Shown here piece after piece: positions 44,132 through 53,023 of a DNA stretch of 64,000 nt. Every line of letters starts with the position of its first letter. The first letter of the stretch is position 1. The stretch lies in the NCBI GenBank assembly GCA_041156125.1, contig JBEVTI010000001.1:277660-341659 (forward strand), written 5' to 3'. The DNA is from Paraktedonobacter carboxidivorans (GTDB lineage: Bacteria; Chloroflexota; Ktedonobacteria; Ktedonobacterales; Ktedonobacteraceae). A program made the position numbers and the translations under genes. The notes under the pieces were generated by a model. It saw only the letters and a program-made list of their open reading frames with translations, ran no database searches and was not told the DNA's origin.

Positions 44132-44611
44132 ATGGCAGAGGCACGACAGGAATTTCCTTTAGAGCAGCAATTGCGTAAGGGTATTCAGGAAGCTCAGCGG
44201 GCGAAAGAGCAGCAGCGGCTGGATACGCTGCGCATGGCTCTGGGTGCGATTCATAATCTGGAGGTAGCGCGTACGGATCGCAAGAATGCAGAGTTTGGTC
44301 AGCCGTTGACAGAGGCTGATTGCTTTAAGGTCATGGAGCAGGAGATCAAGAAGCGTACGCAAGCCATCGAGCTATACAAGCAGGCCAGGCGCGCTGAGTT
44401 GGTCGCGAAAGAGGAGTTTGAGATAGAGGTGCTCAAGCCGTATCTTGCGGGCGCTTATATGAGCGAGAGCGATCTGCGCGCACTGATTGCCGACCTGATT
44501 ACCGAGCATGGCAAAGAGTTCAAGGCCATCATGCCCCTGGCCTCTAAAGCCACGCGCGGCAAGGCTGATGGCAAATTTGTCAATCAACTCGTCAGAGAGA
44601 TGACGGCATAG
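44132..44611 (+). CDS. yqeY: GatB/YqeY-domain protein
   Basis: A 159-residue protein made of the YqeY helical domain, related to the tail of GatB, which handles misacylated tRNA. The sequence LRKGIQEAQRAKEQQRLDTLRMALGAIHN, the EIKKR box and SESDLRALIADLITEHG are typical. ATG 44132 has GAGAGG eight bases upstream and an exact consensus promoter (44058-44086). An in-frame reading from 43856 overlaps the divergent P5C dehydrogenase and was rejected. Its 3' end overlaps the convergent MFS gene by 20 bases. The biochemical role of free YqeY is not known. Confidence 0.9.
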   Translation: MAEARQEFPLEQQLRKGIQEAQRAKEQQRLDTLRMALGAIHNLEVARTDRKNAEFGQPLTEADCFKVMEQEIKKRTQAIELYKQARRAELVAKEEFEIEVLKPYLAGAYMSESDLRALIADLITEHGKEFKAIMPLASKATRGKADGKFVNQLVREMTA

Positions 44612-46040
44612 GCACACTGCCTGGCAGCTTGATGACGGCGGCGCGACCCGCGGCGAGACCGATAACTAGCAGGACAAGACTCAGAGCAGTCAACGCCAGC
44701 AGCGGGATGGTCCAACCCTGCGTGAGGTCGTGCAGCCAGCCGAAGAGCAGCGGGCCGGTAGCCGCGAGCAGATAGCCGATGGATTGGGCCATACCTGAGA
44801 GTTCGGCGGCGGAACGCGCGTCAGGAGTACGCAGAATAAAGAAGAGTAATGCCAGACTCAGGTAAGCGCCGTGGGCCAGGCCCAGCAGGAGGCACCAGAG
44901 GATAATCAGGCCGAAGGCTCCGCTGAGGATGCCAGCGTAGGCTGTGAGGGCGAGCAGGATGGTGCAGACGACAAGCGGACGCTGGCTACGCATACGCCCG
45001 CTTAGCTGGGGGGCGATAAACGAGCCACAGACACCAGCCAGTTGCAGCAGAGAGAGCAACCAGCCAGCGTTGCTTAGACTGATGTTATGGCTCTCGAAGA
45101 GCGCGGGAAACCAGGCGATTGTGGCGTAGAAGATCAGGGATTGCAAGCCCATGAAGAAGGTGACCTGCCAGGCCAATGATGAATGCCAGACGCTGGAGAC
45201 AATTGACTTGCTGGCCAGCTCAGAGATAGGTTGCTGGCTGGTTCGTGGGGTGGAGCCGCCGGAGGCAGATTGCTGAGCGGTTCGTAGTGGCGAGTCGTCA
45301 GAGGTAGCTGCCTGACTACTCAGTGGCGCGAAGTTGTCAGAGGCAGGGGACTGGCTGCTCAATGGCGCGAAGTTGTCAGAGGCAGGGGATTGGCTGGCCA
45401 GCGCTGGCGCGGATCTGGTTTTTGAGCGTCTGCGTGGTAGTAGCGCCAGCCAGAGTAGCGCGGTCAGCGCGGCTGGCAGCGCCCAGAAGGCGAGTGAGCC
45501 ACGCCAGCCCAGGCCGGCATTCTGGGCTAATGGAATGCTAACTCCATCGGCGATGGCTCCGCTGGCGCTGAGCAGCGTCGAGTAGATAGCTGTCATCAGA
45601 CCAATCTGGCCAGGAAATTCGCGTTTAATCAGGCTCGGAAGCAAGACGTTGCTAATCGCGATAGCCGCGCCCATCAGCGCTGTGCCCAGAAAGAGCAGGC
45701 TGAGAGCGGGTAACGAGCGCAGCAGCACCCCGGCTGCCAGGCCGACCAGGCTGACGAGCAGCATGACCTCAATACCCAGGCCGCGAGCCAGGCGCGGAGC
45801 CAGGGGAGAGATAGCCCCAAAGGCGAGCAGGGGCAGCGTCGTGAGTAGACCAATCAGAGTTGCTGACAGACCTGTCGCGCCGCGCAACGCTCCTATCAAT
45901 GGTCCCACACCAGTAATACAGGCCCGCAGATTAAGCGCTAGCAGGATGATGCCTGGGATTAACAACATACTTCTCAGGCCTGGATGTCTCCCTTGCTGAC
46001 CTTCTACAAGCGCGGTCTGCTCGCGCGTCTTTGTCTTCAT
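44592..46040 (-). CDS. MFS transporter, CynX/NimT family
   Basis: A 482-residue transporter of the major facilitator superfamily with twelve predicted helices, close to CynX/NimT (cyanate, nitroimidazole). LALNLRACITGVGPLIGALR is the usual first helix. A cytoplasmic loop of about 60 residues between helices 6 and 7 contains a Ser/Ala-rich repeat (SSQSPASDNFAPL twice, then a degenerate copy) encoded by a 39-base direct repeat (45324-45357/45363-45396). ATG 46040 was chosen; an in-frame reading to 46229 runs into the cysS promoter region. Substrate unknown. Confidence 0.85.
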   Translation of the reverse strand: MKTKTREQTALVEGQQGRHPGLRSMLLIPGIILLALNLRACITGVGPLIGALRGATGLSATLIGLLTTLPLLAFGAISPLAPRLARGLGIEVMLLVSLVGLAAGVLLRSLPALSLLFLGTALMGAAIAISNVLLPSLIKREFPGQIGLMTAIYSTLLSASGAIADGVSIPLAQNAGLGWRGSLAFWALPAALTALLWLALLPRRRSKTRSAPALASQSPASDNFAPLSSQSPASDNFAPLSSQAATSDDSPLRTAQQSASGGSTPRTSQQPISELASKSIVSSVWHSSLAWQVTFFMGLQSLIFYATIAWFPALFESHNISLSNAGWLLSLLQLAGVCGSFIAPQLSGRMRSQRPLVVCTILLALTAYAGILSGAFGLIILWCLLLGLAHGAYLSLALLFFILRTPDARSAAELSGMAQSIGYLLAATGPLLFGWLHDLTQGWTIPLLALTALSLVLLVIGLAAGRAAVIKLPGSVPMPSSL

Positions 46041-46320
46041 AGTGAACGGTTTTACTCCTCTTCCACGCTGGATTGCTTCTCTCCAGGCTTGCTGGCCTTT
46101 ATTGTAGCATATAAAGGCATGGACCTTGCCTGGCAAGAGCCTGGAGTATAAAAGGGCTTGAGAACAGTTCAGCAGCATCCTCGCTTTGCTTTCACTCTTG
46201 TGCCAGAGCGGATTGAAAAGAGTTGACATTGTATGCCATGTAATGGGAACATTAGAAATGTTCTATCCATTTTCTCTGGTAAACTCTACCAATAGTTGCT
46301 TCGCATACGGAGGTTTTCGC

Positions 46321-48732
46321 ATGCGCATATACAATACGTTGACCCGACGCGTCGAGGAAATTGTTCCTCTGGAAGCTGGCAGTATTCGCATGTATTCGTG
46401 CGGGCCGACTGTTTATCGCTATATTCATATTGGCAACCTGCGCACTTTTACCATGGCCGACTGGTTGCGGCGTCTGTATGAATATCGTGGTGTGCAGGTT
46501 AAGCATGTTAAGAATATTACAGATGTTGGTCATATGCGCCAGGAACTGCTGGACAGGGGTGAGGATAAGATTATTGCTCAGGCGCGCAAAGAGGGCAAGA
46601 CTTCCGCGCAGATCGCGCAATTCTATACGGACTCCTTCCATGCGGATGAGCAGGCGTTGAATATTCTGCCGGCCCACGTTTTTCCGCGTGCGACAGAGCA
46701 TGTAGAGGAGATGATCGAGATCATAGACGGCCTGATGGCGAAAGATATAGCCTATCGAGGAGGCGAGAATATCTATTTCGACATCAAGCGTTTCCCTACT
46801 TATGGCAAACTTTCCGGCAATCAGTTAGAGAACATGCTGGACGGTGTGCGCGAGGGTCGCAACGAGGAGAAGCGCAACCAGGAGGATTTTCCTCTGTGGA
46901 AAGCGGCGGAAGAGGGGCGCGAGATGGCCTGGGAGAGTCCCTGGGGCCGTGGTTTTCCCGGCTGGCATATTGAGTGTAGCGCGATGTCGATGAAATATCT
47001 TGGGCAGCACTTCGATATTCACACGGGCGGCGTCGATAACATTTTTCCACACCATGAAGACGAGATCGCGCAGAGTGAGGGTTTTAGCGGTCAGCCTTAC
47101 GTCAATTACTGGATACATGCTCAGCATTTGCTGGCTGATGGACAGAAGATGGCCAAATCGACCGGTAATGCCTACACGCGCGCGGATATTGAGGCGCGAG
47201 GCTTTGATGCTATGGCTTTGCGCTACTTCTATACAACCGCGCTCTATCGCAGTCGCCTGAACTTCACATTCCGCGCTTTACAGGCCGCGCAGACCTCGCT
47301 GGAACGTTTGCGGGACCGTGCCTATGCTCTGCTGCTCGCCAGTGAGCGTTCCGCGGCTCTCGCGCAGGAATCCTTGCCGGCAAGCGACTGGCAGAAGGCT
47401 TTTCTCGCGACGGTAGAGGATGATTTGAACCTTCCCAGAGCGCTGGCATTGGTCTGGACTATGCTGCGTGATGATGGCATGACGGCGACGCAGAAGGTGC
47501 GCCAACTGCTCGATAGTGATCGCATTCTGGGCTTTGGTCTACGCGAATACCTGCTCAGCGAGGAGCCAGAGCGCAAGCTTGATCCACGCACCTATCTGGC
47601 AGCCGTGCCTGTTGAGATTGCTGCGCGGGTAGAGACGCGCCAGGATTTACGTCAGCAGGAGAATTTCGCGCCAGCCGATGAGGCGCGAACTGGCCTGGCC
47701 CGCGCCGGCTATACGCTACGTGACACGCGCCAGGGAACGTTGATAGTACCACGCCGGCTGGAGGACGAATTTGTTGTGCTCTCCGGCTCAAGTGATGTTC
47801 CTGAGCAATTGGCCGCGCCGGACCAGTTCGAGTTCTCGATCAATTTGCTCGCGCACAATAGTCGCGACGACCTGGCGCGCTGTATCGAGAGCATCCAGCG
47901 GCATGGCTGTGGTCACGCGCTCGAAGTGGTGATTATCGATAACGGCTCTACCGACGAAACCTTGCCTTTCCTGCAAGCTCTGGCACGTAAAGGAGATCTG
48001 GCAGGTGCGCGTGGCGAGCGGATCGCGCTGCAGGTGCTTTTCGCGGACCACAATATGGGCTTTGCCGCCGGGCGCAATGCTACGATGCGCGCCAGTCGTG
48101 GCCGCTTCCTTGTGCTGCTGGATACCTCGATCGAACTTGCCGGGGATATCTGGTCGGTGCTCAGCGAGCCACTGGCTGATCCTCTGACCGGCGTGGCTGG
48201 CCCCTATGGCCTTGTCACCGATGATCTGCGCGATTTTGGCGAAGCGCATGTTCCCAGCGTGGATGCGGTTGAGGGCTATCTGCTGGCCTTTCGGCGCGAA
48301 CTATTGCCTGAGGTGGGCTGGATCGATGAGCGCTTCCGCTTCTATCGCCTAATGGATATCTACTTCTCTTTCTTCTTCAAAACTGCTGGCTATCGTGCTC
48401 TTACTGTGCCAGCCGTGGCGGATCTGCTTATCAAGCATCCACATCGCGAATGGTTTGGTCTGAGCGAAGAGGAGCGCGCGACCAAAAGCAAGAAGAATTA
48501 TGATATCTTCCGCGCGCGCTGGCACCATGGCGAGAGCTTGCTCACCGCTAACTACCGGCCTACCGATCACTGGTTTGGCCACGATCATCCGCGCCACGTG
48601 CAAGGTGATCACACTCATGCTTCCGATGAATTACCGCCAGCCAGTGTCGCTCATAAGCATACCCACCAGCACTGGCCCGATCACTCGCATGAGCATGCTC
48701 ACTATCACAGTTTGCCTGCTGAAACAAATTGA
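46321..48732 (+). CDS. cysS: Cysteinyl-tRNA synthetase fused to a GT2-like glycosyltransferase domain and His-rich tail
   Basis: An 803-residue protein. Residues about 1-481 are a complete CysRS: YSCGPTVYRYIHIGNLR (zinc Cys and HIGH box), WHIECSAM and HHEDEIAQ (zinc ligands), KMAKSTGN (KMSKS box), a DALR anticodon domain and the usual end LRDTRQGTLIVPRR. Residues about 500-700 form a GT2 fold: FSINLLAHNSRDDL, VVIIDNGSTDETL, GFAAGRNATMRASRG. The DxD box reads LDTSIE, so catalysis is doubtful. Residues about 748-803 hold some 15 His, a possible metal-binding tail. ATG 46321 has GGAGG seven bases upstream. The fusion is contiguous with no stop or frame shift. What the GT2 part does is unknown. 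Confidence 0.92.
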   Translation: MRIYNTLTRRVEEIVPLEAGSIRMYSCGPTVYRYIHIGNLRTFTMADWLRRLYEYRGVQVKHVKNITDVGHMRQELLDRGEDKIIAQARKEGKTSAQIAQFYTDSFHADEQALNILPAHVFPRATEHVEEMIEIIDGLMAKDIAYRGGENIYFDIKRFPTYGKLSGNQLENMLDGVREGRNEEKRNQEDFPLWKAAEEGREMAWESPWGRGFPGWHIECSAMSMKYLGQHFDIHTGGVDNIFPHHEDEIAQSEGFSGQPYVNYWIHAQHLLADGQKMAKSTGNAYTRADIEARGFDAMALRYFYTTALYRSRLNFTFRALQAAQTSLERLRDRAYALLLASERSAALAQESLPASDWQKAFLATVEDDLNLPRALALVWTMLRDDGMTATQKVRQLLDSDRILGFGLREYLLSEEPERKLDPRTYLAAVPVEIAARVETRQDLRQQENFAPADEARTGLARAGYTLRDTRQGTLIVPRRLEDEFVVLSGSSDVPEQLAAPDQFEFSINLLAHNSRDDLARCIESIQRHGCGHALEVVIIDNGSTDETLPFLQALARKGDLAGARGERIALQVLFADHNMGFAAGRNATMRASRGRFLVLLDTSIELAGDIWSVLSEPLADPLTGVAGPYGLVTDDLRDFGEAHVPSVDAVEGYLLAFRRELLPEVGWIDERFRFYRLMDIYFSFFFKTAGYRALTVPAVADLLIKHPHREWFGLSEEERATKSKKNYDIFRARWHHGESLLTANYRPTDHWFGHDHPRHVQGDHTHASDELPPASVAHKHTHQHWPDHSHEHAHYHSLPAETN

Positions 48733-48768
48733 AGGAAATGCTCGTTTCTGCGTCTATTAAGTAGGTCG

Positions 48769-48809
48769 CCCGATGTGTTCTTGTCGGTCGCTCGCTAAGA
48801 CACATCGGG
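48769..48809 (+). terminator. Stem-loop downstream of cysS
   Basis: CCCGATGTGT pairs with ACACATCGGG around a 21-base loop, 37 bases past the stop. Confidence 0.5.
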
Positions 48810-48883
48810 AATGATCCTTGTGGCCGTTGGCCTACTCTGAAGAGACTCCTCGGCACCTGCGGTGCCTCGCCAGGATTTTTTTT

Positions 48884-48935
48884 GTGAGCAGTGACAGGTT
48901 GAGCGGCATTGGCTGCTCAACCTGTCACTGCTCAC
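48884..48935. terminator. 21-bp perfect hairpin
   Basis: Arms 48884-48904 and 48915-48935, exact complement, loop of 10. Preceded by a run of eight T on the plus strand. Second terminator-like structure behind cysS. Confidence 0.55.
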
Positions 48936-49094
48936 GGTAAAGGTATGAGTGGCTACTATGCGGCCCTCTTACTTTTTGTGAGCAGACGAGTTGCATTTTT
49001 TGTGAGTAGACAAAAATAAAATAGCTTGCTCTGTATTGAGGATTTCCGGTAATCTATCAAGAGGGAGTGTAGGATATCCAGCAAAGGACAGGCT

Positions 49095-52000
49095 ATGCAG
49101 AGTGAGAGCAAGAGTTTGGCGGGAGTCTTTGGGGTTGATATTGGTGGGACGTTTACAGATATTGTTTACTATCGTCCCGCACGTGCCGGTGAGAGTGGTA
49201 AGGGAGTTTTGCGGGTGCATAAGGTGCCGAGTACGCCGGGTAATCCAGCGGAAGGATTGCTCAGGGGCATCGCGGACCTGGCTGGCGGGGCAGCGCGTGA
49301 ATGCACGATTGTTCATGGCTCGACGGTAGCGACGAACGCGCTGCTGGAGCGCAGGGGAGCACGCGCGGCCCTGGTGACTACCCAGGGCTTCGCGGATGTG
49401 CTGGAGATTGGGCGGCAGGATCGGCCCGCGCTTTACGATCTGATGCAGCTGCGTCCACCGGTCTTGATTCCGCGCGAGCGTCGCCTGGAGTTGGCCGAGC
49501 GCCTGGAATATACGGGTGCGGTGTTGCGCGCGCCTGCGCCTGAGGAGTATGAGCGTTTGCTGCGAGATCTGGAAGCGTGCCAGCCGGAGAGTGTGGCAAT
49601 CGCTTTGTTGCACGCGTACCGCAATCCACTGCATGAGCGTGCATTAGCTGAACTGTTGCGCGCTCGCCTGCCGCATGTCTATCTTTCGCTCGCTAGCGAA
49701 CTGTTGCCCCAGTTTCGCGAATATGAGCGGACAAGTACTGTCGCGGTGAATGCCTATGTGCAGCCGCTGATGGCGCGTTACCTGGCGCATTTGCGCGAGC
49801 GCGTGGGGAGTTCGTTGCGTATTATGCAATCTTCGGGCGGGAGTATTTCGGCGGATACAGCTGCGCGTGAGCCTGTGCGCACGGTTTTGAGCGGTCCCGC
49901 TGGCGGAGTGATTGGCGCGTTCCACGTGGCGAGCCTGGCGGGAGTAGAGCAGATTATCACGCTCGATATGGGTGGTACTTCTACGGATGTGGCGCTTTGT
50001 CCAGGACGCATCGTCGAAACGAGCGAGGCCAGTGTCGCTGGTTGTCCTATCGGTGTGCCAGGGGTAGCCATCCACACTGTTGGCGCGGGCGGTGGTTCGC
50101 TGGTCTCGCTAGATGCGGGACAAGCTCTGACCGTGGGACCTGAGTCAGCGGGAGCCGATCCAGGACCCGTTTGCTATGGACGCGGCGAGCAATTGACGGT
50201 CACGGATGCCAATGTGGTCCTGGGGCGCATTGATCCAGCCTTTTTCCTGGGTGGTGGCTTTCCACTGTATCCCGCACGTTCGTGGCAGCGTATGGAGGAA
50301 CTGGCTCTGAGCATGGGAGTGAGCGTGTCTGAGGCGGCGCTGGGAATTATTCGTGTAGCTAATGCCAGGATGGAGCGAGCTATAGGTGTGGTCTCGCTGG
50401 AGCGTGGCTATGATCCGCGCCTCTTTACTCTCTTGCCCTTTGGCGGTGCTGGTGCCTTGCACGCCTGCGAACTGGCTGAGGCGTTACGTATACGCCATGT
50501 CTTTATTCCTCGTCATCCCGGTGTACTCTCCGCGCTCGGTCTGTTACTGGCCCCTGTGGTCAAAGACTACCTACAAAATGTTATGCTTGACATAACGGAG
50601 AATACAAATGTCGCGCTGGAGGCGCAATTTGCTATCATGGAGCAGCGCGCACACAAGGAGATGCAGGCTGAGATGGCGGCGCTGGGTCTGGATGCCGCGC
50701 AGACGCCGCTTGTCTTGCGGCGCGCTTATGATTTTTGTTATCATGGCCAGTCTTATGAGCTGAGCGTGTCCGCGGCTGAGTCAGGACGGTTTGCTGATAC
50801 ACTAGAGGCTTTCCACGCCTTGCACGAGCAGCGCTTTGGCCATAGTCATCCAGAGCAGGCGGTCAGAGTGGTAGCTTTACGCGTCAAGGCCCTGCTTGAG
50901 CCGCGCGCGCCGGATCTGCCGCGGTTGGAGCGCGGAGAGCAGAGCGCGCAGGTGGCTTTGCTGGGCGAACGTTCGCTGATTTTCGCCTCTGGTACGCATC
51001 TGGTGCGCGTTTATGCTCGCGAGCGCCTGGTCCAGGATACGCGCATCGTTGGTCCCGCGCTGCTGGTGCAGATGGATAGCACTATTTTGCTCCCGCCAGG
51101 CTGGGAATGTAGTGTTGATGCCTGGGGCAATTTGCGCGCAAGCTGGAGCCCGGACATGCAGCAAGGTGGGACCACGCGGGAAGCTGAGCTTGAGCAGGCG
51201 CGAGAGAGTGTAGACGCGCCACAGAGGGCCAGTGCTGCGCCTGCCGCAGAGCAGTCCCAGGCTACTCTGAGCGGAAGCGCGGACGGGCCGCGGGTGGATA
51301 GTGGCGAGAGCGCTACGGAGCGTGTGGTGGATGCTGTTTCTCTGGAGATTTTCAAGCATCTTTTTGCCTCAGCCGCGGAGGAGATGGGGGTGACATTGGG
51401 GCGTACGGCTTATTCGCCGAATATAAAGGAACGTAAAGATTACTCGTGCGCTTGCTTTGATACACGCGGCAGGTTGATCGCTCAGGCCGCGCATATTCCG
51501 GTGCATCTGGGAGCCATGCCAGCCTCGGTGCAGGCCGCGTTAGAGTCTTTTGCCAGCTTCGCGCCGGGTGATGTGATTTTGCTGAATGATCCCTATCTGG
51601 GGGGTACTCATCTGCCAGATATCACTATGGTTTCGCCTGTCTTTATTGGTGCCGATCCAGACGGGCATACTGGCGAACTGTTCGGTTTTGTAGCGAGCCG
51701 GGCGCACCACGCCGACGTTGGCGGTATGTCGCCCGGCTCTATGCCGATGTCGCGTGAACTGTATCAGGAGGGTATAATCATTCCTCCGCTCAAAGTCATC
51801 AAGGCTGGCGTGGTCAATCAGGAGGTGCTGGATCTTTTCTATCGCAATGTGCGTACGCCTGAGGAGAGGCGCGGCGATATGCAGGCGCAACTGGCTACCG
51901 CCCGCGTGGGTGAGCGGCGCTTGCGCGAGATCATTGCCCGTTATGGTTCGACGACCGCGCGTATGCACGCGGAAGCGCTGCTGACGTATGCCGCGCGCCT

Positions 52001-52946
52001 GACCAGCCATGCCCTGGCGCAGTTGCAGGAGGTGGAAGCGGATTTTACTGATTATCTGGATGACGATGGCTGGGGTGCGACTGATCTGCCGCTTAAGGTG
52101 CATGTGCAGATACGCGCTGGTAAAATGCTGGTAGATTTTGCGGGTAGCGCGCCGCAGAGTGTGGGATGTTTGAACACAGTGCCAGCAGTGGTGCATTCGG
52201 CTGTGCTGTACGTTGTGTATTGCCTGGTCGGTGAGCATGTGCCGGCTAATCAGGGCATTCTGGAGCCGCTTGAGATTCGTGTACCTGCGGGTTCGCTGCT
52301 CAATCCGCAGCGTGGTCTGTCGGGACGCGCTCCAGGAACTGCGGCTGTGGCGGCGGGCAATGTTGAGACCTCGCAGCGTCTGGTGGATGTGCTGTTTGGC
52401 GCGCTGGCCAGCCTGGCACGCGAGCGCGTGCCAGCCGCATCTCAGGGCACGATGAACAATCTTACTCTGGGCGGTTATGACGCTTTTCGTGGGCGAGCGT
52501 TTGCTTACTATGAGACGCTAGGAGGCGGTATGGGTGCGCGTCCCGGCGCGGATGGTCTGTCGGGTGTGCATGTGCATATGAGCAATACACGCAATACACC
52601 TGTTGAAGCTCTGGAGATGGACCTGCCGCTACGAGTCAGACGCTATAGTTTGCGCGCGGGATCAGGGGGCGCGGGCCGCTATCGCGGTGGCGATGGCCTT
52701 TGTCGCGAGTTACTCTTCCTGACGCCCGCGACGGTCACGCTTTTGACTGAACGGCGCAAGCGAGCTCCGTATGGTCTGTGGGGTGGAAGCGCGGGCCAGC
52801 CGGGCGTGAATCTGCTGGAGCATGCTGGCGAGAGGCGCGCATTGCCAGGCAAGGTCACGCTTGATCTTGCTGAGGGGGATGTGCTGTGTATCCACACCCC
52901 TGGCGGTGGTGGATATTTGCCAGAGCAAGGCAATGCTGAGGTGTGA
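49095..52946 (+). CDS. Fused HyuA-HyuB hydantoinase/5-oxoprolinase family protein
   Basis: A 1283-residue ATP-dependent amidohydrolase-type protein. Residues about 8-690 form the A part (GVFGVDIGGTFTDIVYY, VHGSTVATNALLERRGAR, LDMGGTSTDVALCPG, FGGAGALHACELAEAL). A Ser/Ala-rich linker (about 695-745) leads to the B part, residues about 748-1283 (FASAAEEMGVTLGRTAYSP, DVILLNDPYLGGTHLPD, SRAHHADVGGMSPGSMP). The two are usually separate bacterial genes; the fused form has the length of eukaryotic 5-oxoprolinase. The substrate may be 5-oxoproline, a hydantoin or another cyclic amide. ATG 49095 follows AAAGGACAGGCT. The ornithine-cyclodeaminase homologue follows by 77 bases, probably in one operon. 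Confidence 0.92.
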   Translation: MQSESKSLAGVFGVDIGGTFTDIVYYRPARAGESGKGVLRVHKVPSTPGNPAEGLLRGIADLAGGAARECTIVHGSTVATNALLERRGARAALVTTQGFADVLEIGRQDRPALYDLMQLRPPVLIPRERRLELAERLEYTGAVLRAPAPEEYERLLRDLEACQPESVAIALLHAYRNPLHERALAELLRARLPHVYLSLASELLPQFREYERTSTVAVNAYVQPLMARYLAHLRERVGSSLRIMQSSGGSISADTAAREPVRTVLSGPAGGVIGAFHVASLAGVEQIITLDMGGTSTDVALCPGRIVETSEASVAGCPIGVPGVAIHTVGAGGGSLVSLDAGQALTVGPESAGADPGPVCYGRGEQLTVTDANVVLGRIDPAFFLGGGFPLYPARSWQRMEELALSMGVSVSEAALGIIRVANARMERAIGVVSLERGYDPRLFTLLPFGGAGALHACELAEALRIRHVFIPRHPGVLSALGLLLAPVVKDYLQNVMLDITENTNVALEAQFAIMEQRAHKEMQAEMAALGLDAAQTPLVLRRAYDFCYHGQSYELSVSAAESGRFADTLEAFHALHEQRFGHSHPEQAVRVVALRVKALLEPRAPDLPRLERGEQSAQVALLGERSLIFASGTHLVRVYARERLVQDTRIVGPALLVQMDSTILLPPGWECSVDAWGNLRASWSPDMQQGGTTREAELEQARESVDAPQRASAAPAAEQSQATLSGSADGPRVDSGESATERVVDAVSLEIFKHLFASAAEEMGVTLGRTAYSPNIKERKDYSCACFDTRGRLIAQAAHIPVHLGAMPASVQAALESFASFAPGDVILLNDPYLGGTHLPDITMVSPVFIGADPDGHTGELFGFVASRAHHADVGGMSPGSMPMSRELYQEGIIIPPLKVIKAGVVNQEVLDLFYRNVRTPEERRGDMQAQLATARVGERRLREIIARYGSTTARMHAEALLTYAARLTSHALAQLQEVEADFTDYLDDDGWGATDLPLKVHVQIRAGKMLVDFAGSAPQSVGCLNTVPAVVHSAVLYVVYCLVGEHVPANQGILEPLEIRVPAGSLLNPQRGLSGRAPGTAAVAAGNVETSQRLVDVLFGALASLARERVPAASQGTMNNLTLGGYDAFRGRAFAYYETLGGGMGARPGADGLSGVHVHMSNTRNTPVEALEMDLPLRVRRYSLRAGSGGAGRYRGGDGLCRELLFLTPATVTLLTERRKRAPYGLWGGSAGQPGVNLLEHAGERRALPGKVTLDLAEGDVLCIHTPGGGGYLPEQGNAEV

Positions 52947-53023
52947 ATGCACTTGCGCGTGTGCGAGAGGCTGGAAAGAACAGGGTTGCCGCTTGAGCAA
53001 GTTTTATACAGGCAGGAGATTGT

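Larger units (their letters stand above)
48733..49094. other. Intergenic region with three stem-loops
   Basis: About 360 bases between two plus-strand genes. It contains a 10-base stem (48769-48778/48800-48809), a GGCACC/GGTGCC stem (48852-48866) followed by eight T residues, and a 21-base perfect hairpin (48884-48935). A TTTTTGTGAG motif appears three times (about 48879, 48975, 49000). A promoter for the hydantoinase gene must lie near 49000-49060. Confidence 0.5.
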
